Virus record (IMG/VR): IMGVR_UViG_3300034198_004226
Coordinates: 1 to 46,041 of that record
Strand: one strand, 5' to 3'
Length of the DNA stretch: 46,041 bases
Source of the DNA: a virus
The notes under the pieces were generated by a model, which ran no database searches, had not been told where the DNA came from, and saw nothing but the letters and a program-made list of their open reading frames with translations. Below are positions 1-8,505 of this stretch, piece by piece. The position numbers were made by a program, and so were the translations under genes. Position 1 is the first letter of the stretch. Each line of letters begins with the position of its first letter.

Positions 1-924
1 ACAGGTACTTCTACTGCTGTTGCAAGTATCAAAAATCCAAATGTTAGTGCTTATAGATTTGTAACATCTACACAAAGACAAGAATTTTATCAAAATATTA
101 CTCTTGCTGTAAATAGCATTACTACAATTAGTGTTTATGTAGAATCTGTTACAACACCAATAATTGTTTCGCAAATGTTAAGGGTTAGTGCATCTGCAGG
201 TGGAACAGGAACAGTTGTCTATTTAAAAAATAATGTTGTAATTAATTCTTCAACAAACGTAGAAGCAGGAAACACTTATTCACTGCAATTTACTTGCACA
301 ATAGCTGATACATTTCAAACAAGATTTGGCGTTGGAGTTGGTGTTGCTGTTACAGGAGATATTACATTATCAATGCCCCAAGTAGAACGAGGTGCAACTC
401 CAATAACTCCAATAGCTGCTTACAGCACATCTTTTATTCCTACAACAACAACTGCATTAACAAGAAATGCTGATACAATTTCAAGAGATAATATTTTTTC
501 AAATGGATTAATTACTGCTGCAGGTGGGACTTGGTTTGTTGAGTTAAATAATAATTTTGCATTAACAAGAGATGCCGCAGGTACTTTTCAAATAGGTGAT
601 TTATCAGGAAATAATATTAGTATTAAAACCACAGCTTCAAATAGTAGATTAGCTATCGTAAAAAATATATTAGGTAATCAAACAGTATTATACACCACAT
701 TGACAAACATAGTTAAGATAGCAATTAAATGGAACGGAACTAAATTAGATATTTTTGTAAATGGTGCAAAAATTAATTTATCAGAAATTAATAGAGATTT
801 TACTACCACAAATATGGACTCTTTAACTACGAGTATCGCAGATGTTCCAAGATACGTAAAATCAATGATGTTATTCCCTGCTCCTTTAACAGATACTGAA
901 TGCATTAATTTAACAACTTTATAA
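1..924 (+). CDS. Tail appendage / receptor-binding protein with lectin-like fold (5' end missing)
   Basis: The reading frame is open from the first base, so the start lies outside the window; the first ATG at 175 is internal. The visible part is about 307 residues, rich in Ser, Thr and Asn and predicted to be almost all beta-strand. Around residues 140-160 it has the stretch FIPTTTTALTRNADTIS and it ends with LTDTECINLTTL. Both are hallmarks I know from Bacteroidota phage and prophage fibre proteins with a concanavalin A/laminin-G-like sandwich that binds surface glycans. It overlaps the start of the next gene by one base (TAATG), so the two are probably translated together. The role as adsorption protein is inferred from family and position; it could instead be a head fibre. 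Confidence 0.6.
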   Translation, partial: TGTSTAVASIKNPNVSAYRFVTSTQRQEFYQNITLAVNSITTISVYVESVTTPIIVSQMLRVSASAGGTGTVVYLKNNVVINSSTNVEAGNTYSLQFTCTIADTFQTRFGVGVGVAVTGDITLSMPQVERGATPITPIAAYSTSFIPTTTTALTRNADTISRDNIFSNGLITAAGGTWFVELNNNFALTRDAAGTFQIGDLSGNNISIKTTASNSRLAIVKNILGNQTVLYTTLTNIVKIAIKWNGTKLDIFVNGAKINLSEINRDFTTTNMDSLTTSIADVPRYVKSMMLFPAPLTDTECINLTTL

Positions 925-1220
925 TGAACATATACAAACTAAAATACTCAGGTAAAGAAACAGCAGTTGCTGATTTAAAATCAAAAGGACTCTACGTCGA
1001 AACAGAAGAATCTTTAGTTTATGGACAAGGTGTACACGCTATTGTTGAACTTGGCAAAGTAGTTTTAGAAAATGGAACTTATGATGAAGATGGAAAAGAG
1101 CTAATTGCTCCTGTATATGCAGATGGTTATCACTACGATGTAATGTGTGAGCAAGATGTAGACTTTGGAGAAAATTCAATAATAGTAAACAATCCTAAAC
1201 ACGGATTTTTAGGTCATTAA
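924..1220 (+). CDS. Small conserved phage protein next to the receptor-binding gene
   Basis: A protein of 98 residues with no signal peptide, membrane segment or known catalytic motif. It has a basic N-terminus, an acidic middle and the ending NPKHGFLGH. Proteins with this ending (NPKHxF) are common directly behind appendage genes in Bacteroidota phages and prophages, but I know of no proven function. The start overlaps the stop of the appendage gene as TAATG, which indicates coupled translation and a joint role, for example as fibre chaperone or accessory structural protein. A hairpin follows its stop codon. Confidence 0.55.
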   Translation: MNIYKLKYSGKETAVADLKSKGLYVETEESLVYGQGVHAIVELGKVVLENGTYDEDGKELIAPVYADGYHYDVMCEQDVDFGENSIIVNNPKHGFLGH

Positions 1221-1232
1221 AAATAAATAGTA

Positions 1233-1260
1233 GAATATCACTTTATCAAGTGATTATTTA
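1233..1260 (+). terminator. Hairpin after the appendage module, weak terminator
   Basis: A six-base-pair stem TCACTT/AAGTGA (1238-1243 with 1248-1253) closes over the loop TATC and is extended by A/T pairs; it is followed by TTATTTATATA. It sits in the 64-base gap before the next start. The stem is short and the T-run broken, so partial termination or an RNA processing site is as likely as full termination. Confidence 0.4.
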
Positions 1261-1284
1261 TATATAACAATTAAATTTAATAAA

Positions 1285-1542
1285 ATGAAATCAAAAGTAA
1301 AAAAAATTACAAAAGAACAGTTAGAAAAAATAGTAAGTGGACAAAAAGACCTACAAGCATTGCTAACAAACATTGGGGTAATTGAATCACAAAAGCACGG
1401 CTATTTACATCAATTAGCCGAAGTAAACAAATCTGTTGAAGAATTTAAAAAGGAGATTGAAGCAGAATATGGGCCTATCAATATTAACTTAGAAGATGGT
1501 TCTTATACTGAGATTAAGAAAGAAAAAGAATTAACAGAATAA
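1285..1542 (+). CDS. Small coiled-coil protein, conserved in podoviruses
   Basis: 85 residues. Heptad-like spacing of Leu, Ile and Val from about residue 8 to 60 among many Lys and Glu predicts a long coiled coil; the C-terminal part holds EYGPININLEDGSYTE. Small proteins with this coiled coil plus a YGxxxINLxDG ending are frequent just upstream of terminase genes in marine phages, but their role is unknown to me. There is no membrane segment, so it is not an obvious spanin or holin. The start is preceded by an A/T-rich leader without Shine-Dalgarno sequence, as expected for Bacteroidota. The next gene starts four bases after its stop. Confidence 0.5.
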   Translation: MKSKVKKITKEQLEKIVSGQKDLQALLTNIGVIESQKHGYLHQLAEVNKSVEEFKKEIEAEYGPININLEDGSYTEIKKEKELTE

Positions 1543-1545
1543 ATT

Positions 1546-1773
1546 ATGGATTACTCTATTAGAAAAATAAGTATAGGATCAGACTATAAGAATGAAGCAA
1601 TGCACTATTCAGTTGGTCAATCTGTTTACGGAGGACACGAGATAAGTTGTATATTGCAAGATAGTAATGATTCATCTTATTATATCTATATAAAAAAAGG
1701 AGATGAAGTAATGCCTTGGAAGAAGTTTAACTCTAACATGGCTATTTCTGTAGAATACGACTTAGAATATTAA
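1546..1773 (+). CDS. Small conserved hypothetical protein
   Basis: 75 residues, mixed alpha/beta by eye, with the stretch DYKNEAMHYSVGQ near residue 14 and an ending PWKKFNSNMAISVEYDLEY. I recognise this as a recurring small protein of marine phages found between coiled-coil and terminase genes, with no function known to me. It has no Cys pairs, signal peptide or membrane helix. Its stop overlaps the next start by one base (TAATG), which points to coupled expression with the GroES-like gene. Confidence 0.5.
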   Translation: MDYSIRKISIGSDYKNEAMHYSVGQSVYGGHEISCILQDSNDSSYYIYIKKGDEVMPWKKFNSNMAISVEYDLEY

Positions 1774-2390
1774 TGAAAAGTATATTTAACTTTATAGTTA
1801 AGCCTTTAGGCGAAAGATACGAAAACAGCATTACGGTAGATAACAAAGAATTATTACTAAATACAAGAATAGAAAGTTTTAAATCTGTTAATAATGTAGC
1901 GGTTGTAATCGCAACTCCTTTAGCATTCAAAACAGAAATTAAAGAAGGAGATTTAGTGGTAATTCACCATAATGTGTTTAGGAGGTTTTATGACATAAAA
2001 GGTAAAAGCAAGAATAGCAGATCTTATTTTAAAGATAACAAATATTTTTGCGATATGGATCAAATTTATTTGTATAAAAATGATAAGGAATGGATTGCTT
2101 TTAATGATAGATGTTTTATAAAACCTATAAAAAATAATGATCATTTTAAGATAGATAAAGAAAGAAAGCTTATTGGTATACTAAAATACGGAAATGAGTC
2201 CTTAAACAAGCTTAAAATCAACCCTGGAGATCTAGTAGGCTATACCCCCAATGGTGAGTATGAGTTTATTGTAGAAGGTCAGCGGTTATATTGTATGAAA
2301 TCTAATGATATTGTAATTAAATATGGATACAAAGGAGACGAAGTTGAATATAATCCAAGCTGGGCACAAAGCGGTATTGGAGCTAATTAA
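1773..2390 (+). CDS. Tandem GroES-like (co-chaperonin-type) protein
   Basis: 205 residues that fall into two similar halves. Each has a strand with a Pro (FIVKPLGERY near 7; FIKPI near 114), a long loop, a strand V-V-I/G-I-L, the motif GDLVV / GDLVG (near 59 and 152) and a closing strand with DQIYLY / NDIVIKY. That order matches the beta-barrel of GroES, where VxxGDxVxF and a final SDILAI-like strand are typical. Phage co-chaperonins (T4 gp31, for example) work with host GroEL to fold the capsid protein, and a place just before the packaging and capsid genes would suit that. The mobile-loop sequence is not clearly conserved, so the call rests on pattern only. The last 68 bases overlap the next gene in another frame. 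Confidence 0.45.
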   Translation: MKSIFNFIVKPLGERYENSITVDNKELLLNTRIESFKSVNNVAVVIATPLAFKTEIKEGDLVVIHHNVFRRFYDIKGKSKNSRSYFKDNKYFCDMDQIYLYKNDKEWIAFNDRCFIKPIKNNDHFKIDKERKLIGILKYGNESLNKLKINPGDLVGYTPNGEYEFIVEGQRLYCMKSNDIVIKYGYKGDEVEYNPSWAQSGIGAN

Positions 2391-2598
2391 AGTTGCGGAA
2401 GAGGCTATATTGGACAATGGAGATGACGATTTAGCAGCAGACAAATTAAAGAATGCTGCGGCAACAAAAAAATTAGCAATATTCGATGCTTTTGAAATAC
2501 TTGCTAGAATAGAAGACGAAACGAAAATGATTGAGGAAGCTTCTAAAGAAACTGTAGCAAAACCATTTAAAGGATTTGCGGAAGGGAGATCTAGATAA
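2323..2598 (+). CDS. Small acidic helical protein, possible small terminase subunit
   Basis: 91 residues, mostly helical by eye (MDTKETKLNIIQAG, then Ala/Asp/Glu-rich helices). It starts inside the previous gene, overlapping it by 68 bases, and its TAATG stop overlaps the start of the large terminase. This is where a small terminase subunit normally sits and the length fits, but I see no clear helix-turn-helix, so the assignment rests on position. A similar small protein before the terminase is common in related Bacteroidota podoviruses. It might instead be a head-completion factor. Confidence 0.4.
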   Translation: MDTKETKLNIIQAGHKAVLELIKVAEEAILDNGDDDLAADKLKNAAATKKLAIFDAFEILARIEDETKMIEEASKETVAKPFKGFAEGRSR

Positions 2599-4817
2599 TG
2601 TACGAACAAACCTTATACAAAGTATTAACAGACTTTATAAAACCTGCTGTTATTAAGAAAAACAATAGGTTGAATAAATGGAAATACGGATACGATAAAG
2701 ATTACGATGTAGTTGTTATCAGTAAGACCGGCAAGATTGGAGAAATATACGAAATACAAAATCTTAGAATTGCATTACCATTAATAGAAGATGCTTATAA
2801 AAGATCTGAAGTAAAAGAAGAGCAATACTGGGAACAAGCGCCGTATCCAAAAGAATTAGATAAGATAAAGAACGTCGGTGATTGGAATAAACATCCTGAT
2901 AGCTTTAAAGAATATTGGTACGATTACATAGATCTGGAATTCAAAAGAAGAGACGAAGGATTTTCATACTACAGTAATGGTTCGCCAACATATATAACAG
3001 GTACACATTATATGTATTTGCAATGGAGTAAGATAGACGTTGGAGCAGCAGATTTTAGGGAGTCAAACAGATTGTTTTTTATATTTTGGGAAGCTTGCAA
3101 AGCTGATCAAAGATGTTACGGAATGTGTTATTTAAAAAATAGACGTTCTGGATTTTCATTTATGTCCTCTGCTGAACTTGTAAACCAAGCAACAATATCA
3201 AGTGACTCAAGATTTGGTATACTATCAAAATCTGGAGCTGATGCTAAAAAAATGTTTACAGATAAGGTTGTACCTATATCAGTTAATTACCCTTTCTTTT
3301 TCAAACCTATCCAAGATGGTATGGATAGACCAAAAACAGAATTAGCATATAGAATACCGGCATCCAAACTTACAAGAAGAAAATTAGATTCTAATGAAAA
3401 ATTAGAGGAGCTTGAAGGATTAGATACCACGATTGACTGGAAGAATACAGGAGACAATAGTTATGATGGTGAAAAATTAAAACTATTAGTACACGATGAG
3501 AGCGGTAAATGGGAAAAACCTGATAACATATTAAATAACTGGCGTGTTACAAAAACAACCTTAAGATTAGGCAGCAGGGTTATTGGTAAGTGTATGATGG
3601 GTTCAACCTCAAATGCTTTAGATAAAGGGGGGGAAAACTTTAAAAGATTATATAATGATTCAGATGTTACCCGCAGAAACCGCAATGGACAGACTAGCTC
3701 AGGATTATATAGTTTGTTCATACCTATGGAATGGTCGTACGAGGGATTCATTGATTCTTATGGAATACCTGTATTCGATACACCAGAAAAACCAATCAAA
3801 GGTATAGATGGTAGTTACATAGAATATGGTGTTATAGAGCATTGGCAAAATGAAGTTGATGGTTTAAAACAAGATCAAGACGGTTTAAATGAATACTACC
3901 GTCAGTTTCCAAGGACAGAACAACACGCATTTAGAGATGAAGCAAAACAATCTTTGTTTAATCTTACAAAAATATACGAGCAAATAGATTATAATGACGA
4001 TCTACGAAACTCATCGGTATTAACAAGAGGAAGCTTTCAATGGGAGAATGGAATACAAGATTCTAAGGTTATATTTTACCCGAATAAAGATGGCAGGTTC
4101 TTAATATCTTGGGTTCCACCTAAACATCTCCAAAACCGTGTAATAATAAAGGATGGGCTTAAATATCCTGGCAATGAACATTTAGGAGCGTTCGGCTGTG
4201 ATAGTTACGATATATCAGGCACAGTTGACGTAAGGGGGTCAAATGGATCATTACATGGATTGACTAAGTTCTCAATGGAAGATGTTCCACCAAGTCATTT
4301 CTTTTTAGAGTATATAGCTAGGCCACAAACGTCCGAGATATTTTTCGAAGAGGTTTTAATGGCATTAGTTTTTTATGGTATGCCAATATTAGCGGAGAAC
4401 AACAAAGCTAGATTGTTATACTATTTAAAAAGAAGAGGTTACAGACCATTCTCAATGAATAGACCCGATAAGGTTTGGAACAATTTATCGCCAACAGAAA
4501 AAGAAATTGGAGGTATTCCATCAGCAGGTCAAGATATTATACAAGCGCATGCTTCAGCTATTGAAACTTATATAGAAGAGCATGTTGGATATAAAGAAAG
4601 TGGGTACGGTAATATGTATTTTCAAAAAACATTAAACGACTGGTCTAGATTTAATATAAATAATAGAACAAAGCATGATGCAACAATAAGTTCTGGATTT
4701 GCTATAATGGCGTGTAATAAACATTTATATTCTCCGTCAACCACATACAAAAAAGAAAAAGTAGAATTAAATTTCAAAAAATATAATAACCGAGGTTATA
4801 GTTCACAAATAATATAA
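2598..4817 (+). CDS. terL: Terminase large subunit (DNA packaging ATPase and nuclease)
   Basis: 739 residues, in the range of crAss-like TerL proteins. It pumps DNA into the procapsid at the portal and cuts concatemers. The N-terminal ATPase domain has a deviant Walker A, LKNRRSGFS (about 179-187), preceded by the family-typical YITGTHYMYLQWSK (132-145), and a Walker B LKLLVHDESGKW with D300/E301. A coupling segment MMGSTSNALDKGG lies near 333-345. The nuclease part starts near 530 with FGCDSYDISGT (D535 a probable metal ligand). Overlapping starts and stops with the gene before and a three-base gap to the portal gene show one operon. The sequence motifs make this one of the surest calls of the window. 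Confidence 0.92.
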   Translation: MYEQTLYKVLTDFIKPAVIKKNNRLNKWKYGYDKDYDVVVISKTGKIGEIYEIQNLRIALPLIEDAYKRSEVKEEQYWEQAPYPKELDKIKNVGDWNKHPDSFKEYWYDYIDLEFKRRDEGFSYYSNGSPTYITGTHYMYLQWSKIDVGAADFRESNRLFFIFWEACKADQRCYGMCYLKNRRSGFSFMSSAELVNQATISSDSRFGILSKSGADAKKMFTDKVVPISVNYPFFFKPIQDGMDRPKTELAYRIPASKLTRRKLDSNEKLEELEGLDTTIDWKNTGDNSYDGEKLKLLVHDESGKWEKPDNILNNWRVTKTTLRLGSRVIGKCMMGSTSNALDKGGENFKRLYNDSDVTRRNRNGQTSSGLYSLFIPMEWSYEGFIDSYGIPVFDTPEKPIKGIDGSYIEYGVIEHWQNEVDGLKQDQDGLNEYYRQFPRTEQHAFRDEAKQSLFNLTKIYEQIDYNDDLRNSSVLTRGSFQWENGIQDSKVIFYPNKDGRFLISWVPPKHLQNRVIIKDGLKYPGNEHLGAFGCDSYDISGTVDVRGSNGSLHGLTKFSMEDVPPSHFFLEYIARPQTSEIFFEEVLMALVFYGMPILAENNKARLLYYLKRRGYRPFSMNRPDKVWNNLSPTEKEIGGIPSAGQDIIQAHASAIETYIEEHVGYKESGYGNMYFQKTLNDWSRFNINNRTKHDATISSGFAIMACNKHLYSPSTTYKKEKVELNFKKYNNRGYSSQII

Positions 4818-4820
4818 TAG

Positions 4821-7238
4821 ATGATTTATACTAATACGAATAGCTCTTTCCCTAGTCAGGTAGTACCAGATGAAGAAAAACAAACATTAGAATATGGCTA
4901 TGCAGTAGGTTTAGCCATAGAAGGTGAATGGTTTAGAGGTAATAGAACTAGCCTTGGAAATGACAGATGGAGTACCAATTGGCAAACTTTCCATAATTTA
5001 AGACTATATGCTAGAGGTGAACAAAGCATACAAAAATATAAAGACGAGTTATCTATAAACGGTGATTTATCTTATTTAAATTTAGATTGGAAGCCAATAC
5101 CAATTATACCAAAATTTGTGGATATAGTTGTCAATGGCATGTCTAATAAATTATTTAAGATAAAAACATTTGCACAAGATCCACAATCTGTAGCACAGAA
5201 AACAAGTTATACTGCTGCTATTTTGCGAGATATGAATGCAAAAGATTTGTTAAATGATATTCAAGAAAAATTAGGAGCAAATTTATATAGTACGCCTAAT
5301 CCAGAAAGTTTACCAGCTGACAATGAAGAATTAGAAATACATCTTCAATTAAATTATAAGCAGGCTGTTGAAATCGCAGAGGAAGAAGTTATTAATTATG
5401 TTTTGAATAAAAACAAATACGATCAAATAACTAAACGATTAAATTACGATTTAACAGTATTAGGCATTGCTTGCGCAAAAACAAACTGGAATGGATCAAA
5501 TGGTATCACAATTGATTATGTTGATCCTGCTAATTTAGTTTACTCTTATACAGAGGATCCTAACTTCAATGATATGTACTATGTTGGTGAAGTAAAATCT
5601 ATCAGCTTAGAGGAATTAAAAAAAGAATTTCCTAACCTAACGGACGAAGAGTTACTAGAAATAGAGAAATTTCCTGGAACAAATGATTACACACGTACTT
5701 ACGCAAATCAAAATTACGATACAACCACAATACAAGTTTTATACTTTGAATACAAAACATATTCTAACCAAGTATTTAAAATAAAACAAACAGATCAAGG
5801 ACTAGAAAAAGCATTAATTAAAACAGACGGTTTTAATCCACCACCTAGCGATAACTTTAATGTAGTATCAAGAAGTATAGAAGTTCTTTATTCTGGAGCA
5901 AAAATACTTGGGCATAAGAAAATGCTTAAGTGGCAATTAGCTGAGAATATGACAAGACCGTTAGCTGATACTACTAAAGTAGATATGAATTATGCTATTT
6001 GCGCGCCACGCTTCTATAAAGGAAGAATTGAATCTATAGTAAGCAGAATTACTTCTTTCGCAGATATGATCCAAATAACGCATTTAAAACTGCAACAGGT
6101 GCTTGCTAGAATGGTTCCTGATGGTGTTTTTGTCGATGTTGACGGATTAGCCGAAGTTGATTTAGGTAATGGAACAAATTACAATCCGGCTGAAGCTTTA
6201 AATATGTATTTCCAGACAGGTAGTATTGTTGGTAGATCTATGACGCAAGATGGGTCAGGAAACCCAGGAAAAGTACCAATTCAGGAATTACAAACATCGT
6301 CTGGGAATGCTAAAATTTCATCATTAATAAATACATACCAGTATTACTTACAGATGATTCGTGACGTAACCGGACTTAATGAAGCAAGAGACGGTTCAAT
6401 GCCCGATTCTAACTCATTGGTAGGTTTACAAAAATTAGCTGCCGCAAATTCTAACGTAGCTACAAGACACATATTAGACGCCAGCTTATACATAACATTA
6501 AGGTTATGTGAAAATATATCTAAAAGAGTTGGTGACTCATTAAAATTCCCATTAACAGCAAATGCTTTAATACAAAGTATTTCTGTTTCAAATGTTAGAA
6601 CATTAGAGGAATTACAGAACCTTGATATTCACGACTTTGGTATATTCTTAGAGTTAGAGCCAGACGAAGAAGAAAAAGCGCAATTAGAACAAAACATACA
6701 AGTTGCTTTACAAACAGGCGGTATTGATCTTGAAGATGCTATTGATTTAAGAGAAATCAATAATTTGAAACTTGCAAATCAATCTTTAAAATATAAAAGA
6801 AGAAAGAAACAAGAAAGAGATCAAGCTAATCAACAAGCAAATATACAAGCTCAAGCTCAAGCAAATTCTCAAACCGCTGAAGCTGCTGCATTAGCAGAAA
6901 TGCAAAAACAACAAGCGTTAGCTCAAACTGAAATTCAAAAGATGCAAGCAAAGAATCAATTTGAAATTCAAAAGATGGAATACGAAGCTAATCTTAAGAA
7001 GTTGTTGATGGCTGAAGAGTTTAAATATCAAATGCAGCTAGCGCAAATTAATGCTCAAGCGCAACAATCAAAACTCGATACCATTGAGGATCGTAAAGAT
7101 GCTAGATTAAAAACAAACGCTACGCAGCAATCAGAACTTATAGATCAAAGACAAAATAAAACAATGCCAAAAGATTTCGAATCAGCAGGCTTTGATAATA
7201 TGGGTGGATTTGATTTAGCACAGTTCGAACCAAAATAA
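4821..7238 (+). CDS. Portal protein
   Basis: 805 residues. It forms the ring at the capsid vertex through which DNA passes and to which terminase and tail connector bind. The N-terminal stretch EYGYAVGLAIEGEWF (about 24-38), the repeated ExxYxxG-type strands in the middle and the placement between terL and the capsid genes match portals of crAss-like phages. Residues about 670-780 are rich in Gln, Ala, Lys and Glu with a regular repeat pattern, a long coiled-coil tail that probably points into the capsid as a barrel or crown. The next gene follows after 31 bases. Confidence 0.85.
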   Translation: MIYTNTNSSFPSQVVPDEEKQTLEYGYAVGLAIEGEWFRGNRTSLGNDRWSTNWQTFHNLRLYARGEQSIQKYKDELSINGDLSYLNLDWKPIPIIPKFVDIVVNGMSNKLFKIKTFAQDPQSVAQKTSYTAAILRDMNAKDLLNDIQEKLGANLYSTPNPESLPADNEELEIHLQLNYKQAVEIAEEEVINYVLNKNKYDQITKRLNYDLTVLGIACAKTNWNGSNGITIDYVDPANLVYSYTEDPNFNDMYYVGEVKSISLEELKKEFPNLTDEELLEIEKFPGTNDYTRTYANQNYDTTTIQVLYFEYKTYSNQVFKIKQTDQGLEKALIKTDGFNPPPSDNFNVVSRSIEVLYSGAKILGHKKMLKWQLAENMTRPLADTTKVDMNYAICAPRFYKGRIESIVSRITSFADMIQITHLKLQQVLARMVPDGVFVDVDGLAEVDLGNGTNYNPAEALNMYFQTGSIVGRSMTQDGSGNPGKVPIQELQTSSGNAKISSLINTYQYYLQMIRDVTGLNEARDGSMPDSNSLVGLQKLAAANSNVATRHILDASLYITLRLCENISKRVGDSLKFPLTANALIQSISVSNVRTLEELQNLDIHDFGIFLELEPDEEEKAQLEQNIQVALQTGGIDLEDAIDLREINNLKLANQSLKYKRRKKQERDQANQQANIQAQAQANSQTAEAAALAEMQKQQALAQTEIQKMQAKNQFEIQKMEYEANLKKLLMAEEFKYQMQLAQINAQAQQSKLDTIEDRKDARLKTNATQQSELIDQRQNKTMPKDFESAGFDNMGGFDLAQFEPK

Positions 7239-7269
7239 ATTTTACCAACTAATTTTATAATATTATATC

Positions 7270-8493
7270 ATGTCAGAAGCAACCAAAGTAGAAGGCGAAT
7301 TCAAAGTAAAAAGACAAACGCCAAGAAAATTAAATAAAGTAGATCAGATTACAAAGGTTACAATTAAAGAAAATGAAACTATTGTAGCAAAAGAACCCGA
7401 AGTAACAAAAGTATTTATCGCTAACGAAACAGAATCAAAAGATGCCCTTCAAGAGCAAATCGCAAATGAAAGCTTGTTGGTCAGCCAAGGATCCGAAGTG
7501 GGACTGCAAGAAGTGGTCCAAGGAAACCAAGAACCTAAAGTCGCTGCCAGTCAAGAAGAAGAAATAACTGTAATAAATGAAATTACAGAAGAAGAAATTG
7601 AACAAGAAACAGCTAATTTAACACAAGAAGCCAATGATGCTATAAGAGCATCTGAGTATTCAGGTAAACCTTTGCCGGAAAACATAGAGAAACTTATCTC
7701 TTTTATGGAAGAAACTGGTGGAGATATTAATGATTACGTTAGGCTTAATGCTGATTATTCAAACGTAAATAATGAAACCTTATTAAAGGAATATTATAAA
7801 AAAACACGTCCACATTTAGATAACGAAGAAATTGAATTCCTTATGGAAGACAAGTTTGAGTATGACGAAGAGTTGGATGAAGAGCGAGATATACGTAAAA
7901 AGAAACTCGCTTTCAAAGAAGAGGTTGCAAAAGCAAAAACCTTTTTGGAAGGACTTAAAAGTAAATATTACGAGGAAATCAAGTTGAGACCTGGTATTAC
8001 ACAAGAACAACAAAAAGCAAATGATTTTTTCAACCGCTACAAAGAAGAGCAACAAGCAGTGGAGTTGCAGCATTCTAAATTCAAACAAGCTACTAAAAAT
8101 TTATTTAACCAAGATTTCAAAGGTTTTGATTTCAATATTGGAGAAAAGAATTTTAGGTATGGCGTTGCTAATAAAGATGCTGTAGCAGATAGACAATCAA
8201 ACATAACTAACCTAGTTAAGAAGTTCTTAAATGACAAAGGAGACGTTGTGGATTTAAAGGGGTATCACAAAGCCATGTACGCCGCTGAAAATGCAGACAC
8301 AATCGCAAAACACTTTTATGAGCAAGGTAAAGCTGACGCAATAAAAGAAGTTGTTGCAAAATCTAATAACATTTCAACTGAACCTAGACAAACAAGCTCA
8401 GGTGAGATATTTGTTAATGGATTACGCGTTAAAGCTATTAACGGTGTTGATTCTTCAAAATTAAGAATACAAACAAAAAAATTTAACAATTAA
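7270..8493 (+). CDS. Scaffolding-like protein preceding the capsid gene
   Basis: 407 residues, very rich in Glu and Lys, with a disordered N-terminal 130 residues, a helical charged centre (about 180-260) and a more structured C-terminus containing NGLRVKAING near 383. Position between portal and major capsid protein, charge and helical content are those of a scaffolding protein that guides procapsid assembly and then leaves or is cleaved. I recognise the central segment (KPLPENIEKLISFMEETGG) as conserved in relatives, without an experimental role known to me. No protease motif is seen. The start ATG is preceded by an A/T leader after a 31-base gap. Confidence 0.6.
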   Translation: MSEATKVEGEFKVKRQTPRKLNKVDQITKVTIKENETIVAKEPEVTKVFIANETESKDALQEQIANESLLVSQGSEVGLQEVVQGNQEPKVAASQEEEITVINEITEEEIEQETANLTQEANDAIRASEYSGKPLPENIEKLISFMEETGGDINDYVRLNADYSNVNNETLLKEYYKKTRPHLDNEEIEFLMEDKFEYDEELDEERDIRKKKLAFKEEVAKAKTFLEGLKSKYYEEIKLRPGITQEQQKANDFFNRYKEEQQAVELQHSKFKQATKNLFNQDFKGFDFNIGEKNFRYGVANKDAVADRQSNITNLVKKFLNDKGDVVDLKGYHKAMYAAENADTIAKHFYEQGKADAIKEVVAKSNNISTEPRQTSSGEIFVNGLRVKAINGVDSSKLRIQTKKFNN

Positions 8494-8505
8494 AATTAAA
8501 AAATT

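Noticed and set aside
175-924. Start of the first gene at the ATG at 175.
   Set aside because: The frame is open to the left edge with typical protein sequence before this ATG, so the gene is cut by the window.
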